From Endotrypanum monterogeii (taxonomy: Eukaryota; Euglenozoa; Kinetoplastea; Trypanosomatida; Trypanosomatidae): a stretch of 64,000 nt of DNA. The stretch lies in the NCBI GenBank assembly GCA_000333855.2, contig CM007318.1, forward strand, positions 1,476,205 to 1,540,204. Reading direction: 5' to 3'. Every line of letters begins with the position of its first letter. The stretch's first letter is position 1. This document shows positions 38,262-47,152 of the stretch, in pieces. Both the position numbers and the translations under genes were made by a program. The notes below the pieces were generated by a model that ran no database searches, was not told the DNA's origin, and was given only the letters and a program-made list of their open reading frames with translations.

Positions 38262-41207
38262 CCCATGCTGCGCTCGTGGGATTTGGAGGACATATCGATG
38301 TTTATAAACTGCTGATATTCCTCTTTCACGTGGATCGTTTAATCGCTGTCGTGGAAAGAGAAGAAGTGAGCCAAGGAAAAAGCACCCGTACGGTTGGGAT
38401 GAGGTAGCGCTGTAATGCTTCATTTTGTGCTGGCGCACTGGTCGATATAGTGAAGGGGGTACCACACAAGTTATTTTTGCTTCACCTGGAGGTACGTGGA
38501 AGCCTGCTCGAAGGATTCAGGGAGGTTACGCCGGCCTTTTTTTTCTGCTTGTCTCTAACTGGGGGAAAGTGAATGACAAGGAGACAACACTGCCCGTTGA
38601 TGGGAAACTACTGTAGCGATAAATGCCATAGCTCCCTAGGCTCCTTTTCACACTACAAAGAAAGTCGTATTCATAGTTACATCTCGTGATGCATTGAAAG
38701 AAGACCACATCAACGATGCTATTGTGCCCTCGCCCCCCTGCAACGTGGACCTACAGCTCAAGTATCTCGCTGCCCAACCTACACTAGACTGTTGTACTCT
38801 GGAAAGGACTTCGGCAGCTGGCACATGGGTCCGCACAAAGAAACTTCTTTCGTCCTTGGTATCAGCCCCATTCACCGCTGACAGTCACCTCACCGCTGAC
38901 CCCCTACGAAACCAGTGGTAACCACTGTGCCATCAAGCAGTGTATTCTCCACAAGCTGGGAGAAATACCTAAATCCTGTGACTTACCGGTGCCGTTCTGG
39001 AGGTGATGCTACATACCTTGAACCTCATCCACTGCAAGGACGACTGAATCAACTCGAGCAGACGGATGTACACTTTTGATCATATGAGGCCTATCTCTGT
39101 GTTGTGTGCTCAGCTGCACTTGATGACATGGTGCACAGTGACCTATTGAGACGCATCGGCACATGGGCGCTGACGCCAGTATATTCATCAGCTCATCTTG
39201 TAATACAGGTTTATATATGATACTTTCTTTTTTCAAATTGAAATATCTTTGGAACATGCACAGGGGGAAAACACACGATGGATCGATAATGACGACCATA
39301 CTTGATACCCACAGCATTCATCACAATATGAATCAATGACTTCATAGGCCTGCCATCACCCAAAGTCACGATGCAGGACCGCTGCTTGTGTGAGGAGAAA
39401 CCTTTTTTTTTTTTTTCAGTCTGGAGCTATTTTACATCAAGATATTTCAGTGTCCAAGGGATACCACGCAAAACGAAATGTTTTTTTTTCCACGTCGTAT
39501 CCCCCCCCCCCCCGGCACATACGTTAGTTGTTTGGTGTTTGCCTGCAGTGTGTGTCTGTCACTGACTATTTAGGTTTGGGATTGATGCCCTCATACTATA
39601 TGAGGGCGGTGGAGGACGTGATGGCTGTACCTCTACACGACCTTCCGTCGTGGTTTGCGTTCAGCAGGGGAGCATCTGCGTGGCGCTGCGCATGGTACGC
39701 TGTATCATGATGGGTCATCTCTCAAGGCTCCATTCCACGCTACTTCACTGGAGGGATTTTTGATCACTGCGATGATGCGAAGTCTAAACTCTGAGACGTC
39801 ACAAATGGCAGCTGGTATGAGCTCTGATACGTCCCACTCAAGGTGATTCTCTTCGTAAGATGGGCTGGCAATCCTCATGAAAGCCGGCGTTTTTGAGAAT
39901 GTGGCTGCATGCACCTCTTGTTGCAGAGCTGTCACAGCACCCCGCCTACCAAAGGCATCTGCAGATGCCTAGTCCTGACACTCATGTTCAGAAGCAATGG
40001 GAAGTATTAGTGAAAGAAAGCAACGGACCGCCACTCCGTCCCCACCGATCGTTATCTCTGAATTCAACGACGTGGACAATGGGTCAATATACACCCGTGC
40101 AAACAGAATACGCACAAATCATTGACTTCTACTAGAATCTTATAGGCTATGACCCCATGACGCATTGTTCCTCGAGGGTGGACAGGGAAGGGAAAACATC
40201 AATAATTCCATACTCGACATGTGTCTCTCTCTCTCTGTGTGTGTGTGTGATTGTCTGTGTGTTAGATAAGGAGTGGGAAGTGGAGTGGGAGGTGTTGGAT
40301 ACAGAGTTTCAGCTTTGAAGAAAAGAGGCCGGGAGACTGAGCAGTATCATTATTTTCCGAAACTAGGGCACTCGTTTTGCCGACGACAGAGTCAAATACA
40401 TACGGCCTGGGTACACTCGAGCGTGTTATCACTGTTTTTATCGATGCAGCAGTCTCTGGAGTGGTTCTGCCCCGGTACGCTGCAAGACGACAAAGCATAT
40501 TTTGTATTACCCCTATGGTCCACGTAGATGTCCCCACCACCGCTACCCCTTTTGGTTTCCGCTTCCTAGCGTAGAGGATCTCGAGAAGTTGTGCAAGATG
40601 GGGTGCCTGCCAAACGGCAGAATGGAAATCGCTAACCAAGGTTGAAAAACCACTTTGGCGTACTTTCGAGGGCTTAAGCAGCGTTTGAGTCGGAAACTCG
40701 ACCGCTGCTGCAGCGTTTATTCAGTCTCGCTCTGCCTCAGGTTCAAGTGCCATGACAGGTAGTACTGCAGAGCGGTGTTGAGTACCTGTTTTGTTGCAAA
40801 TCGTCACTTTGGGAAATACACAAGGGCCATTTCTGCTGGCATTTAGATACTATCGCGAATACATTTTGATGTCCTCCTAAAGATTTTTTGTTTTTCAATG
40901 CTAAATCGCTCAATCATCCACACACACAAGTACGCGCAGGTGCATTTGGGCTCGTTGCTGGTTCGCTCATACGACTAACAGCATGTCCTTATCTCCTGAG
41001 CAGTCGTAACCAAGAGACCCGCACACTCTCGAATTCTCCGAACTACCGATTTTTCTTTGCATGTACCATACCTCACTCCTTCCCTACTGCTCGTATCAGA
41101 GGTCAAATAATACACTACGCTGCATCAACGCGCCGGTGAAACGACTGCGGAAAAAAAGCAAAAGGGATTTTCCTCTTCTGCATTTGGATTTTTCCCGGCA
41201 AAGACAA
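38262..41207. other. Gene-poor 2.9-kb region with decayed sequence
   Basis: The longest gene-free stretch here, without any intact gene seen. It contains a T run at 39402-39416, a C run at 39500-39513, a CT/GT repeat near 40221-40262 and a fragment resembling reverse transcriptase (39083-39208). Base composition and lack of long frames suggest relic sequence rather than a normal spacer. Confidence 0.55.
39083..39208 (+). pseudogene. Degenerate reverse-transcriptase-like fragment (ingi/L1Tc-type?)
   Basis: The + strand frame from 39083 reads, in part, YEAYLCVVCSAALDDMVH then SDLLRRIGTW. This fits the palm motif A region of non-LTR retrotransposon reverse transcriptases (consensus roughly SRAFDxVDHxxLLRxL). 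Flanking sequence contains stops in all frames. Leishmania genomes are known to keep decayed ingi-clade elements (DIRE); the match here is short, so the call is tentative. Confidence 0.35.
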
Positions 41208-42407
41208 ATGACTTCAGCAGAGCTGATGCAGATTCTCTTCAGCGGGAGCGAGAATAAAATCAAGGAGGTGATCAAGGATCGGTCGTTCGTGGAGTTCTGC
41301 AATCGACCTTTATCGAGTGGCCAGTATCCCATTCACGCGGCAGCAATCAGGAAAAACGTGAAGGCGGTTGCGATGCTGCTGGAGGCCGGCGTCAATCCAA
41401 ATATAGAGTCGGAGGAACCGGGAGATACTCTAGGCTCCACAGCTGCACATTATGCAGCGGCCGTGAATTGCGTATCTGTGCTGAGGGTACTGAAGAGGCA
41501 TGGAGCAGACCTGGATCACCCTGCCGCAGATCAATGGACTCCGCTGCATGCGGCAACATTTCGTGGAAAGAGTGCAGCGTTTGAAGAACTTTTGCAGTTG
41601 GGTGTGAACGTCAACTGCACCACCTCTGCAGGCTATACTCCGCTCTTGTTCGCGGTAAATCTTGGTCGTGTAAAGGAAGTGCGCTATCTACTTCGGAGCA
41701 AGGCCAAAATTCATCTAAAAGATTCGAGACACGACAGCCTCTTACATTACGCTCTACACTACCGACTTTCGCAGGCAATCGGGGCCGAATACGAACTTCC
41801 CGACAGCCAGCTAGACGTTGCCGTACTGCTGGTTCTCAACGGCGCTCGGCCAGATGAACTGAATGAGGAAAGGCATACACCGACGCGATACGCAGAGGCA
41901 AAACTACCGTCGCTTCCAAAGGTACTTCATCTTCTTTTTTCTAACGCAATCAAGCTGCTTTGTGCGCCGATCGAGATCAACTATCTCACGCTCACTACTG
42001 CCACAGTGGATTTCTTGGTGGAAAAGGTCGGCCTGGAAGCTGCGCAGGCGCAGGCTCTCGTCGAGGCTATGGCGACCCTCGAAAAAGAGCGCAAACTCAT
42101 TCCCCGAAAACATGCGATTGCTGTCGATTCAGTGGTGAGTGCTGAGGCTTCGTGTTTTTTGAAGGCGGTTTGCCCACCAAAACCCCCCGGGACACACAAG
42201 AGCGGCGGTGAAGTCCCGTATAAAGGCGTGTGTCCCTTTTTCCAGCGGCTTGCAACGCATTCAAATACGCATCGTGGGGAAGAGGGTGAGGACAGAACTC
42301 CACGCCTCTCTAAACTCTACACGCTGTGCTACCTCAAAAATACACTGCTGCTTATTGGAACCGCTTTCCTCCTCGGCTATTTCTGTGGGCAATGTCGCAG
42401 AGGGTGA
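41208..42407 (+). CDS. Ankyrin-repeat protein with C-terminal membrane anchor
   Basis: 399 residues from the ATG at 41208; an in-frame ATG at 41061 would add 49 basic residues without clear character, and the pyrimidine-rich leader between them favours the later start. Five to six ankyrin repeats are visible: QYPIHAAAIRKNVKAVAMLL, TAAHYAAAVN..VLRVLKRHGAD, TPLHAATFRGKSAAFEELL, TPLLFAVNLGRVKEVRYLL, SLLHYALHYRL..LLVLNGA and TPTRYAEAKL. A helical stretch follows, then a Cys/Pro-rich segment with CFLKAVCPPK and VCPFFQR, and a single hydrophobic segment at about 376-394 (LLLIGTAFLLGYF) with a short basic end. This is the layout of a tail-anchored protein facing the cytosol. Partner unknown. Confidence 0.85.
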   Translation: MTSAELMQILFSGSENKIKEVIKDRSFVEFCNRPLSSGQYPIHAAAIRKNVKAVAMLLEAGVNPNIESEEPGDTLGSTAAHYAAAVNCVSVLRVLKRHGADLDHPAADQWTPLHAATFRGKSAAFEELLQLGVNVNCTTSAGYTPLLFAVNLGRVKEVRYLLRSKAKIHLKDSRHDSLLHYALHYRLSQAIGAEYELPDSQLDVAVLLVLNGARPDELNEERHTPTRYAEAKLPSLPKVLHLLFSNAIKLLCAPIEINYLTLTTATVDFLVEKVGLEAAQAQALVEAMATLEKERKLIPRKHAIAVDSVVSAEASCFLKAVCPPKPPGTHKSGGEVPYKGVCPFFQRLATHSNTHRGEEGEDRTPRLSKLYTLCYLKNTLLLIGTAFLLGYFCGQCRRG

Positions 42408-43213
42408 GTGAATAACAGACTGTCATCAAAATATAAGCAGGTGGGAATGCATGCCTGCTGTTGTGACCCACAGAAACTGATCGCATATTTCGAGTGGGTT
42501 TTATTTTTTTCTTTCTCGCTCCCTCTCTGCTCATCCCCCCACCCCACCCCACCCCACTCATAAACTCACCACTTTTACGCATTCTGAAAAAAAACGTCCG
42601 TTGTAAAATGCAGTGTACTTCTCATCTATCACCAGCACCTTCAAGTGATTAGTGTATTATCTGCTGGAGCCATATGAGGGAAAAATTGTGACTCAGTAGA
42701 CCATTTTTGTTTTTTTTTTCAGCTCCCCACGTGTTATTCTGCGGCGCATCTATAGCAGCTGTGCGCTCCGTGCTCACCACTCATTTCTAGTGGCGTTCTC
42801 AATTTTACCTCCAAGAAAAAATAACCTATCCCTCCACGACCAGCTAGTGCTCTTACTACCTTTGCGACTACTAGCACCCGCCTGCGGGGCTGTGTGATTG
42901 CAGCTTACGCTTGCATGTACCCTAGAATTTTCCTCGGTGATTTCAACGCAACTCTAGGATAATAATGAGCGAATGACAACTTGGCGAATGTTATTGAGTG
43001 TGCAAGAATTACATTCGATCTTATGCATTGTACGTTTCACATCTTCTTATTTTTTTATTTGTCATCTCCCTCTTCTTGAATGACGTTTTACCGTTTCCAT
43101 CGGCGTCGTCTGCAATGCTTTACTACACTGCATCTCCACGCCCTCCCCCCCCCCACCACACACACACGCACACAATCGTCAGCTCTTGCGGCTGCGTTTG
43201 TAATTGAAGAATT
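42408..43213. other. Intergenic spacer with retroelement remnant
   Basis: Contains an ACCCC repeat near 42537-42557, T runs near 42711-42720, an endonuclease-like remnant at 42721-42962 and a CA-rich and C-rich stretch at 43143-43175 before GAR1. Confidence 0.55.
42721..42962 (+). pseudogene. Endonuclease-like retroelement remnant
   Basis: Near its end the + strand reads VIAAYACMYPRIFLGDFNAT, with LGDFNATLG immediately before a stop; an earlier part in another frame reads LPPRKNNLSLHDQL. GDFNA with a preceding beta strand is the signature of the exonuclease-endonuclease-phosphatase fold of non-LTR retrotransposons. The frame is broken several times. It lies on the same strand as, but downstream of, the reverse-transcriptase-like fragment, so they would be two separate relics. 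Confidence 0.35.
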
Positions 43214-43861
43214 ATGCCCCGAGGATTTGGAGGACGTGGCGGTGATCGCGGTGGCGGCCGAGGCTTTGGTGGCCCACGTGGCGGCCGTGGCGGTGGCAGC
43301 TTCGGCGGTGGCCGTGGCGGAGGCCGTGGAGGTTATATGTCAGAGCCCGACCCCCCGGAGCACATGGAGGAGGTGGGCACCTTCATGAACGCGGCGGAAG
43401 GTGAATTAGTTTATCAGGTCACAGTAAAGGGCCAAATACCGCGCTTCAACGCCTTTGTATACACGGAAAACAAGGCAAAAATCGGAAAAATCGAGGAGAT
43501 TCTCGGCAGCACAACGGATGTTATGTTTTCTGTGAAACCGTCTCCAGGTGTGCAGGCAGCCTCGTTAAGTGAGGGCGATAAAGTTTACATTTCTACCACC
43601 CAGTTCACACCCCTTCGTGTCTTCACTGATCCGCCAAAACCGCGTGGTCGCGGAGGCCGTGGTGGCGGTCGTGGTGGTGGCCGCGGCGGCGACCGTGGTG
43701 GGCGTGGAGGTTCAAGTGCTCGGGGAGGCTTCGGCGGTCGCGGCAGCTTTGGTGGAGGTGGTGGTGGTCGCGGCAGTTTTGGCGGCGGTGGGCGCGGAAC
43801 TTTTAATGGTGGTGCCGGCGGCCGTGGCTTCGGTGGCCGAGGTCGAGGTCGCGGGTATTAG
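43214..43861 (+). CDS. GAR1: H/ACA snoRNP subunit GAR1
   Basis: 215 residues. Two RGG/FGG-rich tails (1-41 and about 141-215) flank a core at about 50-138 with VGTFMNAAEGELVYQV, IPRFNAFVYTENKAKIGKIEEILG and GDKVYISTTQFTPLRVF, which is the GAR1 beta-barrel signature. GAR1 acts in nucleolar pseudouridylation with the Cbf5 synthase, Nop10 and Nhp2. The RGG tails are likely sites of arginine methylation. Core and tail lengths are typical. The repetitive tail coding sequence (GGTGGCCGT-type units) also opens long frames in other registers that are not genes. Confidence 0.95.
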   Translation: MPRGFGGRGGDRGGGRGFGGPRGGRGGGSFGGGRGGGRGGYMSEPDPPEHMEEVGTFMNAAEGELVYQVTVKGQIPRFNAFVYTENKAKIGKIEEILGSTTDVMFSVKPSPGVQAASLSEGDKVYISTTQFTPLRVFTDPPKPRGRGGRGGGRGGGRGGDRGGRGGSSARGGFGGRGSFGGGGGGRGSFGGGGRGTFNGGAGGRGFGGRGRGRGY

Positions 43862-44992
43862 AGAGCAACCGTGCTATCTTCGACTGGCCGATGAGATGGT
43901 GATTCATTTCTAGCATGCTTCTCTCATCTTTTTTTTTTTTTTTCGACGTATGACGCATGACTGCAAGGACACACACGTACTCACAGATAAGCAACCACAA
44001 AGAGTTTCCAAAAGTCTGTGCAGACTTATATCGTTGGAAAGCGGTCACTCGAGCTGTCCGACGGATGACACTGTGCTTTCAGGAAACTGTTGCGTGTGTG
44101 CATGTATGTGTGTTCCTCTCGATGCGTCTGAACCGAACGGTTTTCATATGTGCCCCGCCCACGAACGAAAACTGTGCAATGCGTGCGTTGCGAAGACAAA
44201 GGCAACTGAAACACATGACCGGAGGCGCGTGCGGACGAAAGCGCTACAGCCACAGTACCCTGTGGAATAGTTACCGGGTAGCCAGCGTGCACCATTCTTT
44301 TTTTTTTTTTGAGGGGGGGTCGCCGTCATCGTCGTATTCTTTTTTGTTGTTGTTCGACGAGTGTTAAATGTAATCAACTCGATGGTTGACATATAAGTTT
44401 GGCTCAGTGTAAGCAAGGTATATATATATATATATAGGATGCACCTAAGAGGCGGGAAACAAAACTCATGGTATCGAGGTTGTCGTTACGTTAAGCTTTT
44501 CTCGCTTTAATTCGTGAGGGAGCGAGTGAAAACAATAAACAAAACGTAGACTGGATATAGATGGGAGGATGTGAGCACTCAGGCTAGATATGTTCAGCAT
44601 ATACACTCATGCGGTGCCAGCGCATTCACTGCCGCACGCAAGCCCAGCGCGCAAATGTTGCTGGTGGACAGGATCTAGAAAGTTAGCACAGCGATCTCGC
44701 AAGCATCCCCTTTGCGTTCCCCCCAACATGCACCTGCACTCAGGTGTTTAAATTACCAGTAGAAGTTTTTTTCTCTCTACTGGTGAGTAATGGCACAATA
44801 CGCGAGTTGAAAGAACGGCCCCACTACCAGTACCACCAACCCCCATGCTGTTCACCTGTGTCGTACATCATCCTTCACGAAACGATCTCGACTATCCTCA
44901 ATCCACTTTTATTTTCTCTTCCTTGTATGTCAGGAATATCCCTCTCTACTGGCGAGAACTCTTACAAAAAGAGAAGCTGAGGTTTCAGGTGT
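43862..44992. other. Intergenic spacer
   Basis: No clear gene. It holds T runs at 43929-43943 and 44298-44309 and a (TA)n run at 44419-44436. An open frame from the ATG at 43950 (106 codons) is Cys-rich near its middle but has no recognised domain. Confidence 0.5.
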
Positions 44993-45790
44993 ATGGGCTC
45001 TGATACCCCGTGGCACAGCTGGGAGTGGAGCGAGAGACGACGGCGCACTGTCTGTGGTTTCAATGTTGCAAGGGATTCCTTTGGGGGACTTGCTCTGCTA
45101 CTATGTATACCTGCCGCAGTCATAGCTCACCTTGCTCTTGTTGTTCTGACGCCGACCAGCACTGCTGTCCACAACGGCACCACTCTGCTTTTGGTGGTGC
45201 TTGTGGAGCTGTTTCTCTGTATGGGTGTGATGGTGTTTCTTTTTCTTCTTCTTGTTACTGATCCCGGCTTTATAGATGCTCCCACCGACCTCAGCTGTCG
45301 ATGCAGGAAATGTGGGGTTGAAGTCGAAGAATTCGATCACCACTGTAGCGCTTTGGGTGCCTGCGTCGGAAAAGGTAACATGTCCTACTTCCTTTTGTTT
45401 CTGATGTTCACTGCTCTCCTTTGTGCAGTGGTAGAGGTGGGGAATCTAATCGCCGTGGTCATCGCCATACGCACTTACAGACACGATACAGGGTCTGCAT
45501 GGGCGACCGCAGCTGTAATGAAAAAGGCGGCATTTGCAGCACTGACTTCCTCAGTCACTTGGTTATTGATTGCACTCAGCAGTGCGGCTATGGCTGGGGG
45601 TGTATTCTCTGCGTTTCTCTGTTTGCGGTATAGTTACCTAACTTGTCAGGGTCGCAGCTCACTACAGCGGCGTAGGCGGTTGGTCACCGGAAGCTCATTT
45701 TCCGGTGTGTTTTCGAATGCTCTGCACCCCAGATTTTCACACAACTTCAACTTTAGGCGTCGGTACGATATGGTAGACATCTCGAGCTGA
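44993..45790 (+). CDS. DHHC-type S-acyltransferase with shortened Cys-rich domain
   Basis: 265 residues with four predicted membrane segments (about 30-53, 63-89, 131-156 and 180-205). Between the second and third lies the DHHC core: CRCRKCGVEVEEFDHHC, with DHHC at 115-118, then SALGACVGKGNMSYFLLFL, matching the family (DHHCPWV.NCVG..N..YF). DHHC enzymes attach palmitate to cytosolic cysteines of substrate proteins at Golgi, plasma or flagellar membranes. The usual Cys-rich domain of about 50 residues is shortened: the first zinc-binding CxxC/HC elements before the DHHC are mostly missing, and SAL replaces PWV. Start ATG follows GGTTTCAGGTGT, a plausible acceptor. Confidence 0.88.
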   Translation: MGSDTPWHSWEWSERRRRTVCGFNVARDSFGGLALLLCIPAAVIAHLALVVLTPTSTAVHNGTTLLLVVLVELFLCMGVMVFLFLLLVTDPGFIDAPTDLSCRCRKCGVEVEEFDHHCSALGACVGKGNMSYFLLFLMFTALLCAVVEVGNLIAVVIAIRTYRHDTGSAWATAAVMKKAAFAALTSSVTWLLIALSSAAMAGGVFSAFLCLRYSYLTCQGRSSLQRRRRLVTGSSFSGVFSNALHPRFSHNFNFRRRYDMVDISS

Positions 45791-46263
45791 TGGTTCGCCT
45801 GCTGGAAGGTATCGCTTTGTTTACACTGGACAGTAAACCTTAACACACACCAATGGCATTGCTTAGTTGTTCATGCTTTTTGTTTTCTCCCCAGAGTGGT
45901 GCTGCATGTACAGAGACACTCTTCGGCAAATATTGAGGGTGATCGAGGCGGTGGTGGTGGCGTGGGGTGGGAATCTAGGTCGAATCCAGATGGCTCTTCT
46001 CCTATCCCGCCATTTCTTAACGGCCTGCGAGTCAAACGGAGCCGGTCGAAGGAGAACACGGTTGAACAAGATCAGGTGCGTATTGAAAAGGGAGGAGTCG
46101 TAACGTTGCACGCCCCCTTCCTTTTGTGAAGGCCTCAGACAGTATTTCTGGACCTACTATCTTTTGCATGTCATAGCGATTTTCCTACACGTAAATAAGA
46201 TATGATTCATCTCAGCATCTTTTTGTTCTATACGAATATACAGACGGAAAAAAAAACAGTAAC

Positions 46264-46437
46264 ATGAGCACACTCACTTCGCTCACAAAACATTCCGAAG
46301 AAGTGCCCAGCGACATCTTGAGGAGAATCCGTCTAGCTTGCCATCTAGGTAGAACATCAGACTCAGGGGAAAGGAGGCGTTTCCTCGTCTACAGCGCACG
46401 AATCCGTGGCTTGATAGAGCGACTGTCGTTTTTATAG
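46264..46437 (+). CDS. Small open reading frame of unknown status
   Basis: 57 codons from an ATG that follows an A-rich tract and CAG. The product would be basic and helical (DILRRIRLACHLGR and RRRFLVYSARIRGL patches). No family is recognised. It sits alone in an otherwise empty spacer; chance is quite possible. Confidence 0.15.
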   Translation: MSTLTSLTKHSEEVPSDILRRIRLACHLGRTSDSGERRRFLVYSARIRGLIERLSFL

Positions 46438-46984
46438 AAGCCACAATAAAAAACCGACACTGACTACTGAGACCGGCTCTACCCTTGGCTGGTGGAGTGA
46501 GTACGGATACTTTCCTACTGGGGGTCGCAAGATGGCAAGAGACCTCCAAAAAAGGATTGGGCGCGTTTGCGAATACTCATACAATTAGACCCCGTAAAGC
46601 GTTCCTCTGTGGCCGAAGGCTCTAGGCGTTTGACACCTCAGCACTCGTGTAGTCCGGCGTTGCAGACTCTATCCTAAAGCTATAAAGAGTGACGGACGTG
46701 GCAAATGTACCATCTTCAGATTATCTACCATTCGATATGAATTTGTGCTTCGCATGATTTTCGTTGGTAGATTTTGAATGAGTCCTTGCCTTGGGATGCC
46801 CCTGGTTGCAAAGTTGCTTTGACCCCGCCCCTCTTCCCCTCCCCCTCATGATTCAACCCTACCATGCTAGGATAACCTGCCAGTTGAGCTGGCAGACAGA
46901 ACTGCATAACTGTCTTCGCCCATGAATTCTTCGTTTCACCCTCTATCTCCTGTGTTCTTTCGCTTTCGTATCGGCACTTTTCAT

Positions 46985-47138
46985 ATAGTTTCTTTTTTTT
47001 TAATTCTGTTGTTAGTTCGTTTCATTTTTCTGCTCGTGCGCGTTTCGGAACACCGCCGTTTTTTTCCGTTGTTGTTATCGAGCAAGTCGCAATCTTTGAC
47101 AAACCATACGCAGGGCTAACACGACTCCGTTGGCAGGA
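46985..47138 (+). promoter_or_regulatory. Candidate polypyrimidine tract and splice acceptor of alpha-COP
   Basis: T/C-rich sequence at about 46985-47075 is followed by AG dinucleotides in ACGCAGGG and GGCAGGAAAC, 15-40 bases before the alpha-COP ATG. Inferred from the usual trypanosomatid arrangement. Confidence 0.45.
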
Positions 47139-47152
47139 AACACGTCTTCGCG

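Larger units (their letters stand above)
45791..47152. other. Intergenic spacer
   Basis: No recognised gene in 1.36 kb. A 57-codon open frame starts at 46264. A strongly pyrimidine-rich tract spans about 46930-47090 with AG sites at 47113 and 47137 just before alpha-COP. Confidence 0.55.

Noticed and set aside
43080..43388. Second-frame open reading over the GAR1 N-terminus
   Set aside because: Produced by the repetitive RGG-coding sequence read in another frame.
44744..44980. Open frame just upstream of the DHHC gene
   Set aside because: Begins with GTG, lacks recognisable content and sits in the pyrimidine-rich leader region.
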